A DNA stretch of 64,000 nt from Tenodera sinensis (lineage: Eukaryota > Arthropoda > Insecta > Mantodea > Mantidae): contig CM060970.1 of the NCBI GenBank assembly GCA_030765045.1, forward strand, positions 48,542,076-48,606,075, in the 5' to 3' direction. Position numbers and translations under genes: made by a program. Below are positions 12,171 through 23,548 of this stretch, piece by piece. Position 1 is the first letter of the stretch. Each line of letters begins with the position of its first letter. The notes beneath the pieces are model-generated. The model was not told where the DNA came from, made no database searches, and was given only the letters and a program-made list of their open reading frames with translations.

Positions 12171-12550
12171 CTCCTCCTAATGTTGGAGGACGATATATAA
12201 AAAAAAAAAAAAAAACAACAACAACAACAACTTAGATCCGCACCTTGTATCCCTCCGCGATAACCTGATGTTATCAGCTGCTACTGCCACAAAAGAAACA
12301 CCACGTGGACTCATTCCTCGTGTTTGTTGCAACAGAACGATATTTACTCAGGAGATTTAGGAATATTGCTGCTATCGCGTTACATTCAAGTAGTCTTTAC
12401 CAGGGTTATCATACATCTTGAAAACTCGCAGATAATCGCCGATATTTAGGGTACTACATTTTATGGTGTGCTTTGGTTTCGGGGTATCACGGGTTAGTTG
12501 TTGACGGCTTGTGTTTACACCAACTGCGGATCTAAGGGTGGAGCGATTAT
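12150..12550 (+). mobile_element. LINE-like 3' end (same family as 33.67-34.0 kb)
   Basis: About 300 bp here match 33,690-34,000, from the segment beginning TTAGATCCGCACCTTGTATC to the end TGCGGATCTAAGGGTGGA. Homology also covers the short lead-in near 12,150 (TCCATCCAGCC versus TCTATCCAGCC). In the 33-kb copy this lies directly after a Jockey-type reverse-transcriptase remnant, so it may be that element's 3' end. Each copy also begins and ends with an inverted TTAGATCCGC motif, so a small inverted-repeat element is an alternative. This copy is interrupted at 12,172-12,230. Confidence 0.55.
12172..12230 (+). mobile_element. Tiny insertion: hairpin + poly(A) + (CAA)n tail
   Basis: TCCTCC and GGAGGA flank a 7-nt loop, followed by ACGATATAT, a long A run and five CAA units. 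The whole block is absent from the paralogous sequence at 33,684-33,692, where CCAGCC runs straight into TTAGATCC. It looks like an extremely 5'-truncated retroelement 3' tail, since a hairpin plus A-rich tail is typical of LINE/SINE ends. Confidence 0.5.
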
Positions 12551-13427
12551 AGTAATGCCTATGCAAAAAATTAAGTCTCTAACTTCAATACTTCAGAAAA
12601 TCACCTTTTTCGCTTCGGTGTACACTTAACCTCAGTAACAATGACCCTTTAAAATAAAAACCTTTCACTCCCGCTTAGCACATACTTTAGTCTGAGCAAT
12701 ATTAATAAGTTCAGCATTTTATATTTGTTCATTATTTAAAACCATAATATTAAACAAGCTAAGCATTAACTCAGGTTCTTGATATTTTACTCCTGTAATC
12801 AAATCTTGCGATGGACCCACGTGAGCATTCATTTTTGTTTCGTCAATATCTTTTTCTATTTTCCAAATGAGATTTTGTTTACTACACTGCGTCATTTTAC
12901 TAATGTGTCTGTATGTGATAAAAATTATTAGGTATGCATGGTCAGTGTGCAGTGTATAGAGAGAAGACCATATGCCTGTCGAGAAAGTATTCTTCGCTTG
13001 CATTGTGAACAGTATAATGGTTCGAGTCAAGAAGTATATGCTTTGCCAAAGTAACAACTGAGCATCGTCCATACTCCACTGTTACCACGTGTGTATTTCA
13101 CTGTGCAGCGTTACCTTTGTTGCTGTTCTCTTAAGTCATACTGATTTACTTTTGTGTTTAACCGACTCGAACAGTAATTTTGAGTATTAAATGTCTAAGC
13201 AGATGCAGCATCGACAGCGAAACTCCTGTGTATGGTAAAAGAAGACATGTGTTTAGCCTTCTGTTTTAGTCGTTGGCTAACCTGGACAAAACAATTCCGG
13301 AAACAACCAGAGCCTTTTATATCGGTTTAAAGTACACTGTCTAAAAGACACACATTTCTGCTGCCGTCATCACAACGCGATCTCAGAGCTATAGATACTC
13401 TGAAAATAGTACCTCGAGTGCTACAAG
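12551..13427. other. Unassigned DNA (117-codon ORF only)
   Basis: The minus-strand ORF at 12,719-13,072 has no recognisable domain. Its composition does not differ from its surroundings and no splice framework was evident. I treat it as chance. Nothing else was recognised. Confidence 0.4.
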
Positions 13428-13647
13428 TTTCGCTTCTACAACGCCTACTGATCCCAAGGTCGCGGGTTCAAATCTGGCCCAGACCGATGGTTTTTAAGTG
13501 TGCTGACAGCTCCATGTCAGTAGATTTACTGGCATGTTAAAGAACTCCTGCGGGGCAAAATTCCGGCACACCGGCGACGCGGATGTGATCCTGGCAATTG
13601 ACAGCGTCGTTAAAGAACAAAATATTTTAAATTTTTCGCTTCTACAA
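13428..13647 (+). mobile_element. SINE (family S1), 5'-truncated, with 14-bp target duplication
   Basis: The body at 13,442-13,633 matches the complete copy at 61,825-62,061 (minus strand), starting inside the tRNA-like head. The B box is GGTTCAAATC at 13,465-13,474. It is flanked by perfect 14-bp direct repeats TTTCGCTTCTACAA (13,428-13,441 and 13,634-13,647). The body ends in an AT-rich tail. 5' truncation with a target duplication is the signature of LINE-machinery retroposition. Confidence 0.85.
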
Positions 13648-13844
13648 ACATTTTTCGTTATGAATTGTGGTTTGTTATGTTAATTTATCGCTAAACTGTT
13701 AAATGTTTTTGTTTATCGTAAATGGCCATTATTTCAGAACATTAACTTTTTTTTTTTCTAAGCTGGCAGGTCTACCATCATTTAGTTGCAGTGTAAGATC
13801 AGCAATCATCGTTCTCAGGTGTACCGACACCATAATACATAAGG

Positions 13845-14085
13845 GTGGGAGTTTTTCTTTAACTAGGATTATTCCCCATTCTCCTTGGAGTCTGGAAGTA
13901 TGAATGGGTGTGTGCGTGTGCATATATTTAAGGTAATAAATACAAAGCAAGCACCTACCTGCTGTGCAAGGGGTCCCGGGTTCGATTCCCGGATGGAGGT
14001 TGGGAGTTTTTCTTTAACTAGGATTCTTCTCCATCCTTCCTAGTCTAAAAGTGTGTGTGTGTGTGTGTGTGTGTTTAATTTAATA
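13845..14085 (+). mobile_element. SINE (family S2), partial copies in tandem
   Basis: At 13,847-13,945 is the tRNA-unrelated part of the family (GGGAGTTTTTCTTTAACTAGGATT, then CTGGAAGTATGAATG). At 13,955-14,050 a second copy keeps the head end with B box GGGTTCGATTCCC at 13,978-13,990, followed by the same body. A (GT)n run at 14,051-14,074 follows. It matches the fuller copy at 15,199-15,481. No separate target duplications were resolved. Confidence 0.7.
14051..14074. repeat. (GT)12 microsatellite
   Basis: Uninterrupted GT repeat at the body end of the S2 SINE. Other S2 copies have degenerate GT-rich sequence here (TGTGTGCGTGTG at about 13,908), so it may have grown from the SINE body. Confidence 0.95.
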
Positions 14086-15086
14086 AATCAAAAGTAATAG
14101 AAATTCAAGGTTCAAAACCACTGTTAAGCAAATGAACGCCGTTGCTATTGAATTGTTTTAAGAGGTCAAAAGCCAGCATATGACCTTCGATGTTAGACTA
14201 TATTAAGTAGAACATAGAATAAAAAGGATATAAATGGAACATAAAAAAGGCAACTGCAGTTACAATTTTGTTTTGGTTTAACTAAACCTCCAGGCAAACA
14301 TTTTATAATACTGGGCTTTAAGCTTTTTTGTGACAGTTGAGCAAAATTTGACTTGACGAAAATTAATTGACCTGAAATGCAATTAAAATAAGCTGCATTT
14401 AAACGTGAGCTTAATTCAAACAGACTAATATTGCGAACTCAGTTGGTTAAGTCGGAGCTAACCGATAATGTTAGGCGGTCACAGAGTTTGAAGTTTTCAT
14501 CAAATTTACGCGAGGGCAGACTTTTATAACGTGAGACGTTAAAAGCCAAGAGGGAAGGTAAAAGGAAGAGGAAATCAGAAGCAAGCGCCGTAGCGATGCT
14601 GGCAGTAATTTCCATTATTTCCTTGGGAATACTTAAACAAACAGGCACATTCATCACAAGGCTCTTCCATCACAACAACGAAGGTCAAAGGTCGAAAGCC
14701 ATTACAGCAAGAAAGACAAAATAACTTTCTCGGCAAGAGTTTACCGTCAGGACTTAACGACACACGCGTGCGTTGTGAACCCGTTGCTCTCTCGTAAAAA
14801 TCTGTAAGCGTCGGTTTCTGTTGTTTCTAGGATAGTAATCATGTTGAACATAAAAGTAATGTCTCGACGCCTCCGTGGACGGTTAACTGAACAAGGGCGT
14901 ATAGAACGAGAGACTTGCAGGAAACTGCCCCGCTATCGCAAGCATTAAAAGTTGCATCGAAACACAGAAGACTTTTTCGTAATTTGTGTCGTTCTACTTG
15001 TTTATCGTCACGAAGATGACAAATGAACAATCGCGTATTGTCGATTCTCCTGGATTTAGGGCCAAAGTTACATGGACCAGGATGTA
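14086..15086. other. Unassigned DNA, short ORFs only
   Basis: Several overlapping ORFs of 60-73 codons lie on both strands, none with a recognisable motif. Local GC rises around 14.45-15.0 kb, but no exon pattern was convincing. Confidence 0.35.
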
Positions 15087-15805
15087 CACACGCTGGAAGG
15101 TACTGCTTCGACCATACGTTAACCAGGGATTCTACACAAATATTTCAAATACAATTATTGTCAATGAAAAAACCGCTTCGCCGAAAAAAAGGTTGTAATG
15201 GCTGGCCCCGTGACGCAGTTGGTAGAGCTCCTGCTTGCTGTGCTAGGGGTCCCGGGTTCGATTCCCGGTAGGGGGTAGGAATTTTTCTCGAGTCAATATT
15301 ATTCCTCATTCTTCCCTGAATCTGGAAGTATGAATGAAAGTGTGAATGTGTTTGTGAATTCAATGTATAAAAACTCCAAAGACCGAAAAACCCACTGTTA
15401 AACCAGTAACACCATTTGCCAATAGGCAAGGCCGCCTATTGACCTCTGCAATTAAAGGCGGGATATAAATGGGAAAAAAAAAGTTGTAAATATTTGCAGC
15501 TATCTAGCTTTTGACGAAGGATATAAATGGTTTATCATTTCACTAACTGTCGCGCAAACATTGTATAAACAATGCTGTAATGCATTTTTACCTTAATTCG
15601 ACTAAATTTGGTCCCAATTGGATGTTAAAATGTTATGCAAAGTTTAGTTTCTAAGATTTGGCAACGTCACGTTAACATTAAATTGATACTAAATTAATTC
15701 GAATTGAAATAAAGGCAACACAGCATTGTTCACACAATTTGTGCGACAGTTAGTGAAATAATAAACCATTTATATCATTCGTGAAGACGGCTCCAAATAT
15801 ACTTC
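15087..15805. mobile_element. Foldback element FB1, copy 1 (interrupted by a SINE)
   Basis: The left part (15,087-15,198) matches the left end of the copy at 51.7 kb: TGGAAGGTACTG, ACGTTAACCAG, and TACAATTATTGTCAATGAA. After the S2 SINE the element resumes at about 15,483 with a large palindrome. Segment 15,519-15,635 is the inverted copy of 15,640-15,790 (GATATAAATGGTTTAT, TTTCACTAACTGTCGCGCAAA). There are no ORFs. Similarity to the right half of copy 2 ends near 15,805, so the outer right end is missing or diverged. It is a non-autonomous DNA element of unknown superfamily. Confidence 0.75.
15192..15489 (+). mobile_element. SINE (family S2) inserted in FB1
   Basis: The body at 15,199-15,482 begins with a tRNA-like head. 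The A-box-like segment is GACGCAGTTGGTAGAGC and the B box is GGGTTCGATTCCC at 15,253-15,265. A roughly 200-bp tRNA-unrelated body follows, ending in GGGATATAAATGGG and an A run. GTTGTAA occurs immediately before (15,192-15,198) and after (15,483-15,489), and FB1 sequence continues across, so this is a nested insertion. The degenerate head shows it is a SINE and not a functional tRNA gene. Confidence 0.85.
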
Positions 15806-16798
15806 ACTAATGTGAACTAGTTCCACTGTTCACTGCCACCTCATTCTTCCGTCTCGTAGCGGCGTAGCCTCTTCTTCCGGATAGTTCACTCGCTGAGGGG
15901 TCATACATGACGTCTCCAATCCTATATACTCAATGCCGTACTCATTCACTTCTAAATGTCGAATCACCTAGATGGTTTTAGTTCTTTAGCGATAGCGCTT
16001 AATGTGTTTACAATGGGTGAGTGCGCGCCTTATCTTGTTTACCGTTCCGACTGCCCGACGCCGACCTGTCAATAACCTTGGGCATATCCACTACGTCACA
16101 TTTTATCGTTGCAGGCATGCGATGTACCTAATCATGTTTAATAGTTGAATTTTACAGTTTAAATCTTACTGTCTTTATTTACATTTATTTTTAACATGTA
16201 CTTAATATTTGCCTAGTGCAGCATTTAAATATAAATGGCGCAAGCATCCATCCCACCTTGAGTTTTTCACTGGCTTGATCAACACTATCAGGGGTGACTA
16301 ATCGATTACCAGTTTGCAGAGGCTAGTGCGGTCCACCTTGATACTACTCTTGAACAGCAGAGAGTAATACTTTAGCGAAATATTTATATCCTTATCATAT
16401 CAGTATTCTGCATCTAACGAGGTTGACTAGTATTCTGGCAGTTCCGCTCGTATTATTGCATTAATTACAGCCTCTCTCTGTCCCTCTAATCTTTTTATTC
16501 CCATCTCTCTGTTTCTCCCTCTCTTTGTAACATACTTTTTTTTTTTTTTTTTAACAGAATGTTTTTACAGTCGGCAGTAAAGCTATCCTTTCTGAGATAT
16601 TCGCATCTACAACTTAAAATAAACATATCTATAAAGAACAATATTTAACAATAAAGGTAACGTAAACATTCTTTCGGCAGTCATGATTAGAGATAGACTG
16701 AATACGAAGACAAAATTGTCCAAATATGATTTTTAATCATAATATAGCTTTCCCTTAATCATTTTTACCATGTTTACCTATTTCTTGAAAAAAAAAAA
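15806..16798. other. Unassigned DNA
   Basis: No gene was recognised. A T run lies at about 16,537-16,552. Pyrimidine-rich sequence at 16,470-16,530 (CTCTCTCTGTCCCTC-like) is the only compositional feature. Confidence 0.35.
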
Positions 16799-17135
16799 CT
16801 CCTTATCCCTAGGGCGTTTCCTCTATGCAGAGGCTACCCTCATTCGCCCGGCCACTGCGGCCTCCAGGTGCAGCCAAGGTCACGGAGGAGTGCAGGGGGT
16901 GGCGGGGGTCAACACGCCGAGTCCTCCGACCGTAAGGCGACTACTTGACCTTTTAGGGACGATAACTTTCTATCAGAATAGATCCTCACCGCAATTGAAT
17001 CCTCAGAGAACTAACGAGGCTGAGTGCACCCCGTACCGTGCCTCCCAGCGGGGGAAAAATCCCATGCCGGTACCGGGGATCGAACCCGAGTCCTCCGCGC
17101 CAAAATCAGGCGCGCTACCAACTGCGCTAGTGTAT
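16799..17135 (-). mobile_element. SINE (family S3), near full length
   Basis: On the minus strand the head runs from about 17,132: A box around GCGCAGTTGGTAGCGCGCC, then B box GGGTTCGATCCCC at 17,078-17,090. A GC-rich body of about 240 bp follows, with GGGATTTTTCCCCCGC, GGGTGCACTCAGCCTCGTTAG and a distal GGCCGCAGTGGCCGGGCGAATG. A body-only relative is at 56,211-56,428. The 186-codon plus-strand ORF here is an antisense artefact of the SINE joined to AT-rich flank. Confidence 0.85.
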
Positions 17136-18880
17136 TCAAAAAGGCTTTATAAATTATTTTATAGATGTTTATTAATTATAATTTATATTATAATAGTGTA
17201 TATTATATTAAGTACACAATACATTATTTTAGATCATAAATTATATATTTATATTCATATATGTATTATATATAAAATGGATATAAGAAATTGTAGATAT
17301 AAGCAACTCAAACAGGTAGGAATATATTAGATAAGGTATATTTGTTCATTTTGTTCTTTTCCAGTCATTTTATTTTTGTTTCTAGTAGGTTGAATTGTAT
17401 TGTTTGAGCGTAAATGTAATATTTATATTATAGCTCAGCGCTGCCCGTTGTTTGGCGGTTTATCCCTTAGGTTACACTTGCCCAGCAGCTTTGCGTTTCT
17501 TTGGAAGCATTTAAACAATATTACACAAGAGACTTTTAAAGTTAATTAAAACTCTAAGGACGCTATGAAGACTATAGTTAACTAGCCTCGATAGCTCGTA
17601 AAATACGCCCATGATTAACTTTAACCTTGCTGCATTAGTTTTGCACCGCTGTTTTTCTGGAACTCAGTAACGAGGTGAAGAAGGTTCACTGTATACCAGC
17701 CACCATTAATATTCAACTTGGACTGAGAGATAAGGCGAATCTTCAGGTAATATCCGGAGGGTGAACGCTTTTCGGTTAGAATTTCAATCTGGAGGTTAGC
17801 AAGGCGGCCAAGACAGGTTTCACCCTCCAGGGTGGGAGAGTTTGCTAGTGTTGAGACTTGTGGGACGTTATAAGAAGTGATGAACGATCTGTGTGTGGTT
17901 GGTTCTAACTTTTTACTTACCGTGACAATTTAAAGGGCACATTACGACTCTTTTCCTTATTAACAACACACCGGACCGTTTGCTTTCATGGATAATAAAG
18001 TTATGATATTATTTTTGAAGTTATTTTTAGATAGCACGGCCTGAAAGTAGAATTTCTAACACAGTTGAAGCTGTTCCCTTCGTTATCTACTATTGTTGGA
18101 TGGTGATGTCGGAGAGCACGGGATTCAGGGGGTACGGAGAAACAAATAACACTAGTTTTCATTTGTTAATCACTATATTATATATATCAACTTTACAGTT
18201 TACATTTGTCACAGCTTACGTTCGGTCCTTCCGCTTACGTAGCTCAAGCTTGACTGACCTCTTGGTTCCAGTCCACTCGCGGGCAAGTGACTTGTGGCTA
18301 TGCGAACAGCTGACGGGTCATTAACCCCGCCTTGGCTGAACGTAGTGATAGGTAATACTGTTTCACAGTGCACACGAACTGAAAGCTTTAGATTATCGTA
18401 AAAGTTTGGTAAAATTTTTATACCACTCCGTTGGGGCCAACTCACATGGCAATCAGACTTTGTATTTGAATTGCATGGGCGTCGACAGTTTTTCAGGGGT
18501 AGCAGCCTGTTGGAACGTTGTGATCAAACAATATTAATTATTCTTTTGTCAAAAACTGAAGTTACTGTATTTGCTTTCATAATAATTTAGGCTCGTGTGT
18601 ATGTTACCGCAGTGTGACAATTGTTTACACACCGTGCAGAAACAGTAACTGGAAATGGTTAGCAGTACTGTATACAAGTATTTTCTTCATTGATTTGATA
18701 ACATTATTACATTATAGGTTTCGTCTTTTCAATCTGTCATGGACTTAAAACTGTAAACATTTATACAGAAATAGAAATCTTATAACTAATGTTGCAGCGT
18801 AAAACCACTGCTCACGATAGTAAAATAGTCATAACTGTTGGTGTAAATTTTGTTGAGGGTAATTTATTAGTGAAGATAGA
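17136..18880. other. Unassigned, AT-rich at left
   Basis: Segment 17,150-17,300 is TA-rich simple-like sequence. A weak tRNA-like B box near 18,266 (GGTTCCAGTCC) lacks a convincing A box. No gene was recognised. Confidence 0.35.
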
Positions 18881-19610
18881 CCGATTGAAAAAGGGGAGAT
18901 TGTAAGCTGGTTTGGGTCAAAAATATGAATTTTGTTTTTTGTTGATTTTTCAAGTTTAATCCCTATTTTATCATAATTTACTCTTCTAAACCCTAAAGAT
19001 GTGCCAGAAGTTGAAGACAAATTGAACTGTCCAGAGACAGATGTGAAGAAAAAAATGTATTCTTTAACACTTAAAAAAATAGATGGAAATAATATCATAT
19101 AAAATGTTGGCAGTTTAAAAAGTATTGATTTATGTGTACCAAATTTCACACTTCTAGAGTAAACAAACAGTTTCTCTGAAAAGTGGAGTTAAACTTCTTA
19201 AAATTAGCATTGAAAGGATACCACCCCTTAATTTTGATTGAGGTTTCCTCAAACTTATTTTTCTGCACACATTTGTCCTACTTTCTCAGGAACCACTTAT
19301 TCTAGAGTAATGAAACTTCTATCACTCGTTTCTGGGTTATCTGTGGTGACACTTTTTCTTATAATACTATCATTAAAATCATGGATGCTAGAAAGTTTTG
19401 TTGTTAAAAAAGGGTTGAAAATATATTTAAACACATGAACATATCTATGTAATATAAAAAGTCAGCATAATTAGAAAGCATTGATTTATAAGTGTAGCAA
19501 GTTTTATACTTCTAGAGCAAATACTTTCTCTAAAAATGGAGTTAAAGTTCTTAAAATTAACATTGCAAGCATACAGCTAAATGTGAATAACATCACTGGC
19601 AATCTCATTT
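18880..19610. repeat. Degenerate tandem repeat, period about 355 bp
   Basis: Segment 19,100-19,215 and segment 19,455-19,570 are clearly related. Both contain ATTGATTTAT, CACTTCTAGAG/TACTTCTAGAG, TTTCTCTRAAAA-TGGAGTTAAA and CTTAAAATTARCATTG. They are offset by about 355 bp. Only two monomers, the first with flanking similarity, can be followed, so this could be a fragment of a satellite family. Confidence 0.6.
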
Positions 19611-19766
19611 GTAACCAAGTGCTATGAAACAATCAAGTATCTTTTCTACGAGTATCACGAGGAAAAACCGCTCTTTGCATCAAAATTATTACAATAGTCT
19701 AATAGTAATAGACTGCAAATTAAATTCATCAATTTCCAAGAGAAGACCCGGCCCCTCTTTCCGACC

Positions 19767-19793
19767 CCACCCCCCCCCCCCCCCCGCCCCTAT
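19767..19793. repeat. Poly(C) tract
   Basis: An interrupted C run (CCCCACCCC..., then CCCCCGCCCC). It is a prime site for sequencing or assembly length error. Confidence 0.9.
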
Positions 19794-20228
19794 CCTTCGT
19801 GATGCCCCTGTGCGCATAGTTAATAACTCGACTTGGTTTGATTAAGTTTTACTTTTCATTGTCTTTTTTACATGGTTCATTTCTCATCTGTTCACAATAA
19901 AAATCATCATAATCCAATTTATCATAATCCTTTTTACAGTTAACGCATGTTATATTGACAGCCTTCTTTTTTTGATCTGAAACGTTATTCTTTTATCTAC
20001 TGAACAAAATAAAACCACATTTAGCGTGTGCGGGATATACTATTTTTAACGCTGTGCTCGAATTTGTAAAATATCAGTAGATAACATTGATTCCTGAAAC
20101 TACAGAACACCTAAAACTAAGAGAAATCACGTTAGAACGAGACCAACTAACATACAGCGAATCCCGATAACTCGACCTAATGTGGACTGAGGCTGTCGAG
20201 TTAAGAAATGTCTAGTTTTACGGAATAA

Positions 20229-22152
20229 GCACAGAGGTCACACTTGGATTGCGGAATTGAAAACACGAATCCACCAGCTCTAGTAGTTCTATCGGCACAC
20301 CACAGAGTGGCGCACCTCACAAAGAGGCTTGTTCTACATATATACAACACTATATTGCTCCATATGCGAACACCTGTTTTGTCATTTACTAGATCATTAT
20401 TAGGCTAACAACAAAATAATGTCCTCTAATGGTTTCACTTCATTTAACACTTTCACACCATTTCACTCTATATTCAGCACCAGCACTGGATACCAAAAAG
20501 GCACAGCTTGCGAAGTTATACACCCACAATCACAGGAATACCTCTAACTCCAACTTTCCATTATGCATATCCTAGAAATAAACAAAAAACTATGCAAGGA
20601 ATAGGAACATTTATGTATAACTAAAGCCTAAGTAATGAAAGCCATTATCCTATTTAAATTTAAAATATAGATAATTTTAGATGGATTATAATTAGGCTTA
20701 GTAGTCGAGCTACATTAAAGATGAATCAAGTTATCGGTGGTGCATGTGACATAGTGCACATTGTGCGGAACCGGTTTTGTCCGTCTGCTGTTCAGACAAA
20801 ACGTGCACAGCTTCATTCTTTTGGTAGCTCACCTACTAAGCTTAATTATAAACAATTTCAGCAGTTGTAAATATGATCTAGCAAGTGATAAATTTTCTGC
20901 CAAAAGTCGCAGGTTTGCAATCTTGACAACTTTAGCCAACACATTATTATAATATCAATATGCTCTATTAAACACATTATTCGGTTAACAGTCTGGCAAA
21001 TACCACTTGAGAGTTAGATATCAAGAGTATGATTATCTTGTTTTATAGACATTCATTAAAATATCAATCATATGTTAATATACTTGTGTATTAATGTATA
21101 TATAAATTCATTTATGTAAACTTGGTTTGGTTCGGCAAATACAAAACACTCAACTCTTGAAGGCAATGTCAATGACTTGTGAAAAAATGGTTTCAAATGA
21201 CAATTCTGTATTTGTTGAAATAGGTTATGATGAGCACGATCTCTATTATCCACAGTTTGTTGCATCCATTTGTATTTTCTGATGTGGTAGTGTTATTGCT
21301 GCATTTACTTATTAATATAATTTAAAATATGTGACCGCAAACAGAGGCACTTGATTATCTCCAGTCGAGTAAAAAGTCTTAGTCAAAACATCATGTGCCT
21401 ATTACTTTGCACAACAAGCGTGTGTAATTTTTTTAAAATACATATTTCTTATAATATCCTGCAATTTTGATTACTATTCCACATCTTCTAAGGGTAGGTC
21501 AATTAAGTATTTTACAACTTGTGCAACAAATGGATGCAATTAACTGCCACATGTGCGCAAAAAGCTATGATAAACATTTTGGCAAATACACTATTTTCAT
21601 CCAATATCACTGGTACAGTAAGAAGCTCTTAAACCTTATTGAAAATAACGTACCTTCAGATTCTAACTTTAGTTTCCATTGGGTATTTACACCGCAATGC
21701 TGCAAGGAATATATCGTAGGCATATCGCACTGTCTGCGTGGCTGAAAATTAAATACAAATGAATACAATTATCAATTAAATACATGTTAACACTTCCACT
21801 AACAATAGCCTGTTAAAAGCATCTTACACCTAATTGCTACGTATTTCACCAACATTAATAGAAAATACCAATATTACACACACACATTTAACTAGAAATA
21901 ATGCAAATGTATAATTACCTACCTCTCTGTCGAAGATCATTTTGCGACGAAAAACTTACTTTACCAACATACAACGTCACTCACGTTTCCAGAACACCAA
22001 AAGTTTGTTTTCGTTACAAAACTTGAATCAGCCAATCAGATTTTCGTACGGGTCTAGCAGTGCCACCAGCGCCACTCCGTGCTGTGCCGATAGAACTAGA
22101 GCTAGGGGATTCGTGTTTCCAATTCCGCAATCTAAGTGTGGCCCCTGTGTTC
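20229..22152. mobile_element. 1.9-kb segment with about 95-bp inverted ends
   Basis: Left arm 20,229-20,325 (ACACTTGGATTGCGGAATTG, CTATCGGCACACCACAGAGTGGC) is the inverted copy of right arm 22,060-22,152, with scattered mismatches. The interior shows ORFs of at most 92 codons (21,467-21,745, containing a C-x2-C pair) with no recognised transposase. It is either a non-autonomous DNA transposon or two inverted copies of one repeat. E1 copy at 22,189 begins 37 bp beyond the right arm. Confidence 0.55.
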
Positions 22153-22188
22153 GAGATGTGGTAGAAACTATGATGAAATAAATAAAAA

Positions 22189-22931
22189 ATCTGACGTGTC
22201 GTACTCACATTACTTTCTACTCTTACTGAAAATACTCTTACAAACGCTTCTTTCTCGAACTACTTAATGTTGAGACAAACTTTGCAGAAACTATATTATT
22301 GCTAATTTCGTTGAAGGTGCCAGGGGGAGGATGAAAATAATGCAGGTTTTAAACGACAGTGGAATCTTTTAAAATTGGGTTTGACATTCCCTTTGCATGT
22401 TCGAGACATAAAAAAACGAATGACTTCCCATTTGAGAAAAGTATTAGAACATTCAAACATATGGCAAAGAATATCTCGGAAATGGTTTACCCCCAAAAAG
22501 TAGGACAAATTGTGTTTTAACGAGATATGTCATGCTTTATTGGCTACGGTTTAGCAGTTAGGCCAGTCATCCAGAATGAAGATGACTTCTTAGGTTATTC
22601 CCAGAAAATTCAATATGTTTAATTTTTCATGAAAATATCTTAAGCATATGGTATTTTAATCAAAATTGTTAGCCATATTTTTTGAAAATAAGTTATCGAA
22701 AAATATTCCATGTAAAAGGTAATCTTGAAACTCTGTGTCGCATCTTTGGAAGATGCTGAATTCAAATATTTGATATTTAACAGACTTTTCGTTTAGTGTT
22801 TAGTTGTTCAGATACACATGAGACTTTTTCTAAGTGCTTTTTTGATTCAGGGAGTCTTAAAACATGCATTTCCGATAACGCTTCGTAATTTTTGGCTGAA
22901 ATACAATACTTCAGTATTGTAGTGGAGAAAG
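22189..22931 (+). mobile_element. Repeat family E1, complete copy
   Basis: Starts ATCTGACGTGTCGTACTCAC, has the ACTTTCTAC box, the mid-element AGATATGTCATGC/GGTTTAGCAGTTA equivalents, and ends GTAGTGGAGAAAGT. It is older than copies A/B, judging by the number of mismatches. A second, partial copy of its 3' end (GAATTTGCAGC...CGAAATTTTGGCTGGAATTC) follows directly at about 22,955-23,040. Confidence 0.65.
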
Positions 22932-23040
22932 TAAAAAAGGCCTTTTAAAGTCAGAGGACCTTGAAACCGAATTTGCAGCTAAATCGCGGTATCGAAATTT
23001 TGGCTGGAATTCAATACCTTCTCGGCCTGCTATGTTGGTA

Positions 23041-23548
23041 TGAGAGGAACTAAAAAACTGACTCTCGCAGTTTTGGTTCAATATGGCAGCTTCTACTTCT
23101 TTACATTCATTGAGGCTAGGTCGAACAAGTTCATGAGTGAGATTTTTCTCTTCCCCGTCCCTTGTAGATTTCTCTCATCCCATGCACCAACAGACTCTGG
23201 GTTCATTTGCACTATCATTAATTCATTTCATTCGTCGTACCGAAGACATTTGCGTCTCTGCATGGGACGTTAAAAGCCTAAAAAGAGAAAAACAGAAATG
23301 ACAAGCCCTGCAACAGAGGGCGCGCGGACACCGTCCCCTGCCACCCCCCTCACCCCTCTCATACATCTGCGTTTCTTCATTTGGCGGAAATGGCATTGTT
23401 CCACCTTTGATGCATTCGCGAATCACAAGTATTACATTTAATAATGTAATTTTTAATTACACGATTCTGCGGGTGTTGTTTAGCAGTGCATTTTGGGTAC
23501 ACAACCAGATTTCGTTTTGCAATAGAATACTGAAGCATTTTAGAAAAA
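23041..23548. other. Unassigned DNA
   Basis: Only short, motif-free ORFs. Nothing else was recognised. Confidence 0.3.

Noticed and set aside
12719..13072. 117-codon minus-strand ORF
   Set aside because: No motif, no compositional shift, no splice signals. Chance length in 64 kb read in six frames.
15199..15275. Functional tRNA gene at the S2 head
   Set aside because: B box is good but no consistent acceptor stem forms, and the same head occurs with the same body elsewhere.
16770..17330. 186-codon plus-strand ORF
   Set aside because: Its coding-looking part is the antisense of a SINE (with B box and body) joined to TA-rich DNA.
18228..18290. Another tRNA-like SINE head (GGTTCCAGTCC)
   Set aside because: Only a weak B box and a GTAGCTCAAG-like A box in poor spacing, with no SINE body match.
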